From assembly GCA_918026815.1 (NCBI GenBank), contig CAKJVC010000092.1, forward strand, positions 434,001 to 498,000: a DNA stretch of 64,000 nt, read 5' to 3'. Both the position numbers and the translations under genes were made by a program. The DNA comes from Chalara sp. BL73. Lineage: Eukaryota > Ascomycota > Leotiomycetes > Helotiales. The notes below the pieces were generated by a model. It did no database searches, was not told the origin of the DNA, and saw only the letters and a program-made list of their open reading frames with translations. This document shows, one piece after another, positions 22,067 to 32,756 of this stretch; position 1 is the first letter of the stretch, and each line of letters opens with the position of its first letter.

Positions 22067-25000
22067 ATGACCCCTACACCATCTCCCTTACCAGCAATGG
22101 CTGCTTCTATACCTCCTACATTCTCTTACGCCCAAGCCGCGAAGGGCCAGAAGTCCGCCACCACAACATCTTCTACATTGCAAAGCCAAGCGACATCTGG
22201 CATCAGCACGCCAACCAAGGATAACCATTCTACTAGCAATACCCCTTCAGCTTTAGTTGGTGGAGCCGCATTTACAGTTGGATCTGAGAATAGCGACAAA
22301 GAAATAAACGGCAATGGAGAGTCTGCCACGAAGAGCGATTCTTTGGGTTTGGGCGTTGATTCTGACTCTAAGTCAATCACCTTGGTTAATTCCATACCAG
22401 CATCCCCAAGCTTCGGAACGGCATCGACCTCGACGTTACCGAAAGAGGACGATCTGGATCTGCCTTCTGCTACACCAGTAGAATCTATTTGGGATCGAAA
22501 CCCGCGCTCTGCAGCCGGAGCTGAGAAGTCTGCTGAAGCTAGCGAGGGACGACGAGGTAAGAAAGGTAAAAAGCAGAAACAGGCTGAGAGAGAAGCTGAA
22601 AAGGAGGCTGAACGAGAGGCTGAGAAGGAGAGAGAAGAAGCCGAGAGAAAGCTTCTTGTTGCTGCACCACCACCTGCAGTAAACATCTGGCAACAGCGGA
22701 AAGAGGCACAGGCACTGAAGGCGAAACCAAGCCAAGCACCAGCCAATGCTGCGCATAACTTGGGAGAGGCATCAGCGTCCAGCGAGAGTCTGGTCAAGCC
22801 TGTCGATTCTAAGAAGAAGAGCAAGACATTTGGAGGCGAAGATGGGGATAAAACTCACCCACCTACTGTTGTGGTTAAAGATGCGTCCATATCTAGCAGA
22901 CCTCAAAAGAAGGGCTCTGAAAATACAACCAAAGCAAAGGAAGATGCACCAAATAAGAGAGCAGGTCCACGTGGGAGCAGGGCGAGCGACAAAGAGGTCG
23001 AGAAGAGTGTTACATCATTACCCCCGCCTGTAGAAGATCCAGTCTCTTGGCCTACCCCAGAAACAGCATTAGAGGAGGAAAAGCGTAAGGCCCAAGAGAA
23101 GGAGAGAGCTGAAAAGGAGAAGGAGGCTCGAGATGAGACAGCATCTAATAAGGCCAGGCCGAAGGAGAAGTGGATGCCAGTGCCTTTTGTCCCTTCAGTC
23201 ACTTGGTCGACACCAATGCCATCGCAGAGAGGTGGAAGAGGTCGCGGAGGCGCTCGTGCAGCTGGGAGGGACTCCAACGGTCGAGGAAGCCATGCTTCAA
23301 ACGGAGCTGGCAATGGTGAGAAGTCAACCAATGGATCTGCTGTCGCAGTTGCGGCTGCCGGAGATGCAGAGAGTCGAGGAAGAGGCACCTCAGCAGGGAC
23401 CCGATCAAGCTCTTTACCTCCTACTAAGCGGCTCTCGCATGATGCCAACGCGCAAGGCAAGGCATCAGTAAGTCATTTAGAGAAGGCAAAGACTGGGCAG
23501 AACAATGCTCCGGCCAAGCATGAATCAAGCAACGAGTCTCAGCGCATCAGTGCGGGTACAAATGATAGTGTTCCAGATAATGTCAAAGGCCAGAAAGACC
23601 AAATTAAAGCTGTTCCAAAAGATAATGGCTCGATTTCAGCTTCTACTGAACGCAGAGGCGACGGCAATGCTCGAGGAGCCGATCAACCTAAAGAAGCTGC
23701 CAATCTGGGCAAAGATGTTGGACAGTCTCGTGATAGAGCAGATGGGCGATCTGATCGAGGCCGTGGCGGCTATCGTGGTCGTGGTGGTCACAATGGATTT
23801 CCAAATGGCCAGCCACAACCTCCTCAACACACCTTCACTAATGGCCATGGTTCGGTACCAAATGGCTATGGTCCGCGCCAAAGTTCTGGTCCGTACAGCC
23901 CTGGAATGGCCCCTGGACCATTTAATAATGGCCAGTATGTCCAAGGTCCAGCAAGAGGCGGACGTGGCAATTCGCGGTCATCGACGATTCCCAGCAATCC
24001 AGTATTTCCTCGATTTACTCAGGGTGGAGGTCCACCGCTTGGACTACAAATGCCAAACCCGATGTACGATTATTCACAACCTCAGCATCCCATGAGCGCT
24101 ATGCCCTTTAGTCCTTCTAGTGACTCGTCAGTCATCGCCCTTATAAAGATGCAAATGGAATATTACTTCTCGATCAACAATCTTTGTAAGGATGTCTTCT
24201 TACGAAAGCATATGGATTCCCAGGGATTCGTTTTCTTACAGTTTATTGCTGGGTTCAAGCGCCTCCAAACACTGTTCAATGACGGCCACCAACCAGCCCA
24301 TGCGTTCGAGCTCTTACGCATCGCTTGTTACGAAACGCCTGAGGTAGAAATCATTGCTGGCGAAGATGGAATCGATCGGGTCAGAAGAGCTGATGGATGG
24401 GAGAAGTGGGTGCTGGATATGAGTGCGAGAGACGAATCCGTCAGAAATGATGGTCCCACTCAACACATCCGCCAAGATCCAAGAGAGAGATTCCAATACG
24501 CACCTCCCGTACTGCCACACTATCAAAGTTTCCCGAGCGTGCCAGAATCCCGCCAGATGCCTAATGGATTACCCCCTACCCCTCATGGTATGAATGGCAA
24601 CGGTTTTCATGAATCCCCTGTTCAGCTAGCAGGAGGAGCTCCAAACTTCACACCGGGCGGATTCAGTTCAGCCCCGACTAGCAACGGATTCCCACCTGTC
24701 TCTAATGGAACTTATACTTCCCATGGGACACCTGTTGATGAACGTCTGCAAGGAGAGACAACGTTCTCTGATGAGAATGTTCAAAATCTCACGCTTGTGT
24801 TTGACTCGCCAGAAGGCAACCGCGCCGCCAAATCGGGAGCGCCCTTCCACAATGCATCGTCAAGAACCTTCTCCCATGGCTCAATAGACGGCAGCTCAGT
24901 TGCCGAGGAGTTCAATGGTCGTCAAGGCCCGGGCGTGATCAACGGCACGCATTCGAACGAAGCGTAAGGCTCGCCGCTCCGCTCTTGGACATCCTTGCCA

Positions 25001-25597
25001 ATTGACTGACGAAATGCTAGCTCTTCTATTGATGTACGGCGTTCAAGGAGTTCATTCTCGCCTATTTCTCAGTCAAAATCTGTCATTAGCAATGGGCCAC
25101 CCGTCATGTGGGTGAAGGGACAGTCGAATCAAGGACCTTTGTCTGAGGATAACACGGAGGCTTATACCACAATTCTTGCTAAGGCGCTTACCAGTCGAGA
25201 GTTGCCTAATACGACCGGTATTATTCATGTTGAGATGAAACAACTCTATGATTTCTGGTCCCATTTTCTTTGCAGAAATTTCAACCCAAAAATGTACACC
25301 GATTTTCGAAGATTTGCATACGAAGACTTGGCCAAGAACTTCGAGGAAGGCAAAATTAGTCTTATTAACTATTATGTTGAGACTTTAGCCAGCAAAAAAA
25401 AAGTCATCCCGGATGCGCTTGCTGAAGATTATGTCAAGCTTGTCCAAGATGAGTTCCGCACTACTGAGCCTGAAGACGATCGCCCTGCATTGAAAGCTCT
25501 TAGGACAGCATGGAGAAATGGTGCACTTGATCTCCGAAGCAGAAAGAAAATTGATAAATTAGTTGATCAGGACTTGAGGAAGGAACTCGAATCATAG
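22067..25597 (+). CDS. LARP1-type La-module RNA-binding protein
   Basis: Cytoplasmic RNA-binding regulator of mRNA translation and stability (LARP1/Slf1-Sro9 group). Exons 22067-24963 and 25021-25597, intron 57 nt with GTAAGG donor; 1157 aa. The first ATG is at 22067, but MAASIPPTFSYAQAAKGQ at 22097 may be the true start. Long disordered region with a charged KEAEREAEKE helix, RGG/RGRGG boxes at about bases 23220-23280 and 23750-23800, then the La motif (about residues 690-770: IKMQMEYYFSINNLCKDVFL, GFVFLQFIAGFKRLQTL). The second exon encodes a DM15-like C-terminal part (FWSHFLCRNFNPKMYTDFRR, AYEDLAKNF), supporting the LARP1 rather than the Sro9 architecture. Confidence 0.92.
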
Positions 25598-26548
25598 TCT
25601 TCGGTTGTCTCTGTGCCGAATCTTTTCCAAGTTTTGGGTTTCCTTGGGCGGACTTTGAATCGGAGTGCTTTTTTGAGGATACCCAACATTATATTTTGGC
25701 CGATGTCTTCATCTGTGGACTCTGCTTCGCTCATCTGGAATGGCCACTATTTCCGCTTTCGCTCCTTTATTGGTCTGCAATTCCCTCGGGCTTTCCACTC
25801 TACCACATCCACGAGCCTTCAAAGGAATGTTTCACTCGGCGTTTAATAGGGTAGGGAACAGCAAAAATTGGAGATATTTGTCTTGCACCAACCCTCCTAC
25901 GCGTCCTCATCTTCTCAAACTCGACCACCGGAAAGAAAAGGCATGCGCATAGCCACTTTCACACACCACACATTGTGTTTGCACCATGTTAATATCGTTT
26001 TTCTGGCATAGCCTCGGTTTCCTTCTCAACACGTACACCAAAAGTTCAGGCAGACTCATTTTCTGTCGCGCTGTGCAAGCGTAAAGCTTTTTCTTCGTTC
26101 ACGCTGCACATGGTACAGCATTTGTCACGCATTAATGGTTTCTTTCTTCCCTCTTTTAAAAGCAGTGGCTGCTCGGAGCCATGGGCAATGAGCAACGCGG
26201 GTTTGATATCAAGCGCATGGGGAATATCGGTGTTACACTCAATAGAGGAGATAAAATTTTGCTGCATTGTACCATAGCAAGAATGGGCAGTACTTTGACG
26301 AGAACCTGGTTTTCATCATGATTTGAGATTTGATTTGTGACTCAAGCTAACCTCGCTTTCCCACAACTACATGGCCATCGATTGTCTTGCTAATAATCTG
26401 CGTGTCTCGGCGCCGTAAACCCCACTACGGCCCCTCCTTACCCAATTACCTTTCCCACTTTCAAGCAGCTTTCTTACACGTCTCCCACCCTTCCCGCCAT
26501 ACCTCAATATGATTAGTCTTAAGCACAAGCCAAATTCAACAAATCAAA
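25598..26548. other. intergenic, no gene seen
   Basis: About 950 bases between the LARP gene and tRNA-Met. Small ORFs only. The stretch just upstream of 26549 is C-rich and then A-rich, without obvious signals. Confidence 0.5.
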
Positions 26549-26586
26549 GTCTTCGTGGCTCAGTTGGTTAGAGCGTTGGTCTCATA

Positions 26587-26626
26587 TGATGGTTCATGTG
26601 AACCAGATCCACTCTGGTACTGTCCA
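26587..26626 (+). other. canonical anticodon-loop tRNA intron (40 nt)
   Basis: Lies between positions 37 and 38, the standard place for eukaryotic tRNA introns removed by the tRNA endonuclease. It can form two hairpins, GGTTCA/TGAACC and ACCAGA/TCTGGT, which overlap slightly and so may be alternatives. Confidence 0.85.
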
Positions 26627-26650
26627 ATCCAAAGGTCGTGAGTTCGAGTC

Positions 26651-26701
26651 GTAAGTAATCATTTCAACGTGTTCGAGTCCTTTGTCCTAACATGTTGTCA
26701 G
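26651..26701 (+). other. spliceosomal-type 51-nt insertion in the tRNA T-arm
   Basis: Begins GTAAGT, contains TCCTAACAT about 17 nt before the end and terminates GTCAG. Length, donor, branch and acceptor match the mRNA introns of this window. It contains a second copy of GTTCGAGTC (26671-26679), matching the B-box better than the interrupted T-arm copy at 26642-26650. Confidence 0.75.
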
Positions 26702-26713
26702 TCACCGAGGACA

Positions 26714-27780
26714 ATAAGAGAAAATAATTTCTTAATTTTTTGTTTTCTTTTTGGCTCTTTAGCATCGCCTGCTTTTAATTCCTTTCGTGCAGAGTAAGGT
26801 CTGATTCGTGCTGTGGGTTGACAAGAAAGCTTATCTTGACCTCCGTCTTGGGGCAAATACTTCTCCTGGGTGGTCTGTGATTTGAAAGCTCTTGAGACTT
26901 TAACCCTATTGGAGCTTTTATCCAATTAATCCTCGCAGTACTCAGATAAGATATGCTTTTGTATTCCAGTGCCTTTTACCGTTGTTATTGCCGTAAAGTT
27001 ATCAATTTGGAGATGGCCTTGTCTGCGCGCCACAACATGTCAAGGGCCAAAATACTCAAGCTTCTACAAGCATTAAGAGCGCAGGAACTACATTCATAGC
27101 TTTTTTAACAAGTCGACACAAAAGAGGTGCGGCGTGACAAATGAGCAGGCAAGCAAGCGAAAACCCTTCCCATCTCGAGCAAGTATAGACACAAGTTACT
27201 TTGCTGTCCTCAATGCTGTCCTTTATTTGGTCATTGAGGTGAAGGGGTAAATCAAGGTGAGACAGCGCTCTGATCTATGTGAAAGTAGATCTTATTGAAG
27301 GCTGAATCTGAGGCGTGGTATTTAAAGATTTCCATTATTGGTATGACCTTCTCATGCGGAATTCCGAAGTCATGGTTCCTTAATGGGTATCTTTGAATGT
27401 TTATTCCAAAGTTGTCAACTAGTCAGTTGCGTGGTCACAGACCTGGCCTTTGTTATGTTGCGTTCATGTGTGATTCATTTCTTACGTGGTGACTGGCAAA
27501 TGCATTTGTTTTACAAACTTAAGAAATGTGAAAGGCTTTGATCCCTATCTCAACTAATAGGGAACTCGCCTCATAAGAACGGAATTTTAAGGATCACCTT
27601 TCCTCGTAAATAAGGCAAAGTGGGTATCTAGATCTCGTGCCTTCCTTTCTAGTCAGGGAATCGAGCCTTGCACCCTCTTTCAAATAAGACATCGGCGCAC
27701 ATATCAACACAACCAGGACACTTCATCTTAGAATTAGTCTACTAACATCTCAACATCTTAAGTTACTAGCTAGAAGCATC
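26714..27780. other. intergenic, no gene seen beyond the tRNA terminator
   Basis: About 1.1 kb without ORFs of coding character. The last 150 bases are likely the promoter of the methyltransferase gene. Confidence 0.5.
26736..26741 (+). terminator. Pol III terminator (T6) of tRNA-Met
   Basis: Six T about 23 nt after the discriminator base, followed by further T runs; the usual Pol III stop signal. Confidence 0.75.
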
Positions 27781-30075
27781 ATGAGCTGGAGGACCGGAAG
27801 CTCACATATCTTTAAAGAAGGCGATCAAAGGTATTGGTGCCTGCTCTATTTCTAGATATCACATAGCTGACATAATGATCAGTCCAGACAACAATGCTCC
27901 GAAGGCGGGAAATGGAAAATTGAAGAGAAATCATGAAGAAAGGGCCATTCCCACGGGTAGCTGGCGCGAAAGAAGGCAACCAGAGATGATCCAGGCTACA
28001 GACTGGTTGCACAAATCTGATAGTTTGTCAGTAGCTGATCCGGCTACTCGACCAGCCGGAAACCAGATCCAAATGCATGATGGAATGAAGCCAGCAACAA
28101 GGGTAGAGATGCTGGATCCTTTCTGGAACCTTTCTTCAACAACCTCAGCGCAGAAGCAAGACATAAAGCACGAAGGAATACAGTCGATCCAGGTCGAAGA
28201 CTTGACATCGCAGGAGAATGTCAGTCCTCTCTGCCCAGAATATTCAATCTCTCATATAAAGATGCAGAAGGGGAAGCTAGAGGAGGCTGAAGCATCAAAT
28301 CTTTCAACTATAATTCCGGTTTCAGAGCAGCTCTTCAACACAAGTCTCCACGACCAATTTCCCATCAACTCACGAGAAATGAAAAGTAGCCCAGATTTCG
28401 ACGCACTAAAACAAGAGCTATTACAAACCATCAACAGTAATAACCTCCAAGATGATGATCCAGATAAGCCAGTTCCACTAGATGACAAGTAAGGTCTATT
28501 ATCGCATGTTCTATTATGGTGTTTGTCCTTATTTAGTACTTCGCACTTTACTGAGAGGCTATTAGATATATCAAGGCATATTGCTTTGCAAAGGAGGCCG
28601 AGTTCCGTCGAGTTATAAATCATCGAGTTAGAGGCTGGAGTGAAAACAAGAACACGGGAGACGCTTTCTTCAAAAAACAGCGGGAGCAGTAGGGGCCCCA
28701 TATTTCTTTCTCCCGTGGATCGCATATGGTCTGAATGGATATTTGGAACGTTTCTAATCTATTGTTAATAAATCAGAGCCGACTCTATAAATACGGTAAA
28801 CGAGAAATACTTTTTCGATATGATGGTACGGATTGCAGAGGACATGCACAAGAAAACTGGGGTGCTGTCTCCTAAAGTCGGTGCTACTAATATCCACGTC
28901 TTGGACTTATGGTAAGTGGCGTAAAGACTTAGGTGGTGTATTATACTAACAAATGGGTATCGCAGCATGGCTCCAGGTGGATTCTCGGAGGCCGCGATGA
29001 GGCGAAACCCTAGAGGAAAATTTTTCGCGCTCACGCTACCTGAGAATGCAAGTACTTACTTCCTATCTTTTGAAGGCATATGCTAAGCTCTCCCTTCTAG
29101 CTTGGTGGACATCCGTCTCTGATTCCTGCGGAAAAGTTCAGCGGGTCTGTGATAAAAATGGATATAACCTTGCTCCGAGAGCTCACTGATAAACCAATTC
29201 CTCGTGAACATCCCGAATACAAAAAATTCAGTCCTGTGAAGCCTTTCACATCTTACTCATTCCACCTGATCTTCTGCGACGGGATTGTTCTAAGAAGTGA
29301 GTTTGACTAATTATGACCTATTTCGGACTTGAGAGCAGTTGAACTAGTAGTAGCTGACCATAGTAGCTCATGATCGACCTGAATATCGTCAGAAAAACGA
29401 ACGTATGAGACTGATCTATGCTCAATTAATCCTCGCTATGAAACGCATCTACGAGAAAGGAGGCACAATTGTCATATTGATGCACAAAATAGACTCTGTA
29501 ACGCCTGCCAGGGTTTCAAGGGCATGCAAGATCTGATCGTTCACATTGATAGCAACCAACTGATTTTCGATAGATGTTTAGCATGTTCTCTGAGATTGAG
29601 GTTTACAAACCGGAAAAGATTCATGCCTCCCGCTCATCGTTTTACCTAATCGCCAAGAATGTCAACACAAAGTTAAAGGAGTTCACATCAACTCTAAAGA
29701 TACTTCAGGAGGAGTATCATGAGGCTACATTTGGCGGACGCGAAGGAACTGGTCGAGACTTTTCCTTATCGGGGGAAGAGGTAAGCTGCTCAATACAATA
29801 AGCACTTTATTGCAATACCACCTTCCATGGTAGCTGCTGACTCCAAAAAAACCAGGACGTACTTGCTCTATTGGAAACGTTCGGTGATGAACTCGCAAGG
29901 TAAGTTGAATTTATTTATACATCCCGAATGAACTCATATTACGTCGTACATAAATAAATGATTACGAATCTCTGCTGATGTCCTCTCTTCTAGACTCGGC
30001 CGACCTATATGGAAGATTCAAGCGGATGCCTTGGCAAAGACTAATTTTGCTGGCGAAAAGTTGGGAGAAAATTAG
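27781..30075 (+). CDS. FtsJ-like Rossmann-fold methyltransferase (fungal family)
   Basis: Predicted SAM-dependent methyltransferase of unknown substrate. Ten exons: 27781-27830, 27883-28488, 28566-28688, 28777-28911, 28966-29047, 29101-29296, 29367-29512, 29574-29780, 29856-29899, 29994-30075; total 1671 nt, 556 aa, all phases consistent. Residues 1-220 are polar and non-conserved. Then VRGWSENKNTGDAFFKKQRE, KYFFDMMVRIAEDMHKKTG, the SAM-binding motif I HVLDLCMAPGGFSEAA, FHLIFCDG (motif with acidic residue), GGTIVILMHKIDS and HASRSSFYLIAKN. The intron after PEN uses a GC donor (GCAAGT, 29048). The intron at 29513 uses a weak GTTTCA donor, chosen because it alone keeps the frame. The family is patchy in filamentous fungi; substrate unknown. 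Confidence 0.82.
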
Positions 30076-30680
30076 TCTAGGTTATACTGAGGTCGTGTGG
30101 CTGGTATAATCTATTGGCGTAGTCGGAAATGAAGCATATGATTCAATCGACGCTGAGGTATGTTGACTTTATAGAAAGTCACAGCCCGGCTTCATAGCGA
30201 GCGGATGACTTCTGGTCATCTTCTTAGGACCTAGATTTTGCGCTGCATGTAGGAGCTTACCAATGCTAGTTGAAAAGTTTACATATAAGAGGAATTCAAG
30301 AGACATACCCGAAATACTCCAAGCAAAATCATGGCCAAGACTGGACAGGGGCCGCTTGCCCCCTATATCTTAGCGACAGGTGGTTGCCATGCGCGACCAA
30401 AAAAACAAGTCTTGGGCCTGCAACCCCAATTCGACGACCTTCAGAGCTCTCCCCACCTCACCACAAACTTGCTTTTTTACAATTCAGTACACAAGATATA
30501 TACATTGAAATTCCCCAAGTTCTCCATTTTCGTGCGAAACAAAGACTTACAAGCTCCTAGGACTTAATCACATTATATTGGGTTGTGTTTACGCTATTGG
30601 TATATCAATAAAGCGATAAGGTAGCCAGCATTCCTCACCGGTTCCACAACACCTGCTAATAGTTGAACACAGAGGAAAGG
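30076..30680. other. intergenic, no gene seen
   Basis: About 600 bases. Two overlapping small ORFs at 30270-30567 lack domains and a codon signal. Otherwise the promoter region of the GPI protein gene. Confidence 0.5.
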
Positions 30681-31490
30681 ATGCGCTCCCAATTCCTCGC
30701 CTCCTTATTCATACTCCCGACGTATGCGAGTCAATTACCGCCCGTATTCTCCGATTTCTTCGACTCTCTTCCCGCGAACGAGACGTCATCAGGACCGCTC
30801 GGCCATGAGCTCATAAAAAGAGATGGAAACTGCCCAACGAACTACAATTCATGCTCGACCCTCGCAAAGAACTTGGGTGGCGCATGCTGCACCGCTGGTT
30901 CCGTCTGCTCTCTCGATAGAGCCCGGAACGTGGCATGCTGTCCCATCGGCGCCTCCTGCACTGGCACTATAATCGTCGGAACAGCGACAGGTACAACGGG
31001 AGGAGTGTTCCTGGGCGCTAGTACAGTGACCTCTGTTTCTGCAACAACCACATCAGGCTCTGCAGCCACGCCTACCATCACCGCAGGAAGCGTCACCTAC
31101 GTTACGAACCAATACTTCCCGTTCCCCATCATCCCGACCACCTACTCCAATTCCGCAGCCTGCAACTCTGCCTACGAGGCGTGCACCTCAAATTATGCCG
31201 CTTGCACGGCAAACCTTGCGGGGACGGGCTTTGGCGTTACAGTCGTGGCTCCGAATGGAGGAGGAGTGACGGTTGCGCCAACAGTGGCACAGGTGGCTGC
31301 CGCGAGCGCGACGAGCATTTGTTCGAGTTTGAGCCAACAGGCTTGTTACGGAATTCAGAGCGATAGCTGTGCGGTTTTTGGAAGCGGGGGCTTTAGTTCA
31401 GGGAGTACGGGGGCGGCGGGAAGGACGGGAAGCGGGAGGGGCTGTGTTGCGATGGGGGTGGTGGCTATGGGTATCGCTGGGATGGTTTAG
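30681..31490 (+). CDS. GPI-anchored Cys-rich cell-surface protein
   Basis: Secreted wall or plasma-membrane protein; function unknown. The ATG at 30681 gives a signal peptide MRSQFLASLFILPTYAS followed by a dibasic KR at about residue 45. Mature region has a Cys cluster (CPTNYNSCSTL, GGACCTAGSVCSL, VACCPIGASC), then Thr/Ser/Ala-rich sequence, then a second Cys region (NSAYEACTSNYAACTANL, ICSSLSQQACYGIQ). The C-terminus is a Gly/Ser-rich stretch followed by the hydrophobic tail CVAMGVVAMGIAGMV, as needed for GPI attachment. An upstream in-frame ATG at 30663 would put MNTEER before the signal peptide and is less likely. 269 aa, no intron. Members with this layout are common in Pezizomycotina. 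Confidence 0.85.
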   Translation: MRSQFLASLFILPTYASQLPPVFSDFFDSLPANETSSGPLGHELIKRDGNCPTNYNSCSTLAKNLGGACCTAGSVCSLDRARNVACCPIGASCTGTIIVGTATGTTGGVFLGASTVTSVSATTTSGSAATPTITAGSVTYVTNQYFPFPIIPTTYSNSAACNSAYEACTSNYAACTANLAGTGFGVTVVAPNGGGVTVAPTVAQVAAASATSICSSLSQQACYGIQSDSCAVFGSGGFSSGSTGAAGRTGSGRGCVAMGVVAMGIAGMV

Positions 31491-32756
31491 AGTGGATGAT
31501 GGGAGCGTGTGAAGATATGATGATATAAGTGCATCAGCATTGGTATGGCGTTCAGCGGTGTCTTTCAACGGAAAACTACACGATATGTGTGAATGAACTC
31601 GACGACTTAATGTACAGTACTGCGGGGATAAATTTCCTGTATTTTCTTTCCTGAAAGATACATCTTCCCCTTATAGCCTTGGGATGGAAAGAATGAACTT
31701 GGGTACTTTTAAAAACCTCTATGCTTACATATTTGACTCTTGGTACCATGCACAAAACATACCACCTCCTCGAATTAGCACCCTGTTCTTCAGAATGTTT
31801 TCTTAATGTCGCTAATGACGCCAACTATACCTAGAATACCTCCTACCAAAACACAGAACCCAACCAAAGGCCCTCATTCCCCTTCCTGCTCCTCTCCCTC
31901 CCAAACTCACACTCCCCCATTCACACCATTCCACCCTTCCACTTCCCATTATACCCTGCAATCCAAAGGCAAGAATCAAACCCCCATCCCCCTTCCCTGG
32001 CATCTCATCTCGTCTCAGAACAGCACCCCGCCCTACATTCCATAGCCTCGGACCACATCCTTAACCCTGACCAGGACGTCCATGGCGCCAGCTTCTTCGC
32101 GCGCGCGTCTCATGCTGGGGTAGCATGATCCACTCCCAACTATCGGCGTTTTCTTCACCCGCATTTTGGGCTGGGGGACCCAGCGATGGGGCGGTGGAAC
32201 GGGAGGAGGAAGGTTAGCGGAATGTAGGTTGGTGGTGAGGGGATGTAACTTCGATTAGAACGTGTCATGATGTCCCGTGCTGATTTTTCAAGACGGATGG
32301 GAAGAACGATTGAGCGATGGTTGAGCGGATATGGCTGGAGCTTTGAACCAGGTTCTGTTAGGGGCTTGTTGTTTGAGCGGTGAGGTGGTGTGGGTACGTT
32401 GGTGTACTTCAATCTGAATCGGAGGTTCATATTTAACCTGGAATATGGGGTATATGTAATATGAAGACTGCTCTCAGTAGGTAGTCGAGCTTCAGGATCG
32501 ACTAGAAATTGCTTGCTTTATACCCAGCTGAGTAGTAGATATGAAACTTGATATCTGTGACCTTAGCGGGAATCATGCTTCGGACAATTTGGGAGCCTTC
32601 TCCTTGAAATATCATAAATTGTGTGATTTCTTTAAATCTAAGTTTAATTCTATGTATAAGGTATATAGCACACCTGAACGCCGTGATATGCCCAAATCGG
32701 ATCTATAAGCATCGTCTCTATTCATCCCATCATTTCGTCATTCCCACATATGATCT
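31491..32756. other. intergenic, no gene seen
   Basis: About 1.3 kb between convergent genes. C-rich ORFs at 31806-32045 are compositional. No domain, RNA gene or clear repeat. Confidence 0.5.

Larger units (their letters stand above)
26549..26713 (+). tRNA. tRNA-Met(CAT), elongator type, with two interruptions
   Basis: Acceptor 5' strand GTCTTCG (26549-26555), D-arm GCTC/GAGC with an A-box-like TGGCTCAGTTGG, anticodon stem TTGGT/TCCAA (the T31-T39 mismatch also occurs in yeast elongator tRNA-Met), loop CTCATA+A with anticodon CAT, variable AGGTC, T-stem GTGAG, T-loop TTCGAGT, first base of the 3' T-stem at 26650. A canonical-position intron lies at 26587-26626. A second interruption at 26651-26701 splits the 3' T-stem strand after position 61. 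The sequence resumes TCAC, then CGAGGAC and discriminator A at 26713. With the 51 nt removed, T-stem GTGAG/CTCAC and all seven acceptor pairs (one G-T) form; left in, neither forms. CCA is not encoded. Confidence 0.85.

Noticed and set aside
22126..22824. 232-codon antisense ORF over the LARP gene
   Set aside because: Mirror of the low-complexity Glu/Lys/Ala coding strand; no independent signal.
22903..23460. 185-codon antisense ORF over the LARP gene
   Set aside because: Shadow of the RGG and charged regions on the other strand.
26651..26713. Reading the tRNA-Met as a pseudogene fragment ending at 26650
   Set aside because: The missing 3' T-stem and acceptor strands are present and fully complementary just after a GT-AG bounded segment, which chance would not give. 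Inactivity is still possible and is noted in the finding.
31806..32045. Pro/Ser/Thr-rich plus-strand ORF
   Set aside because: Arises from a C-rich tract; no start context, domain or neighbour link.
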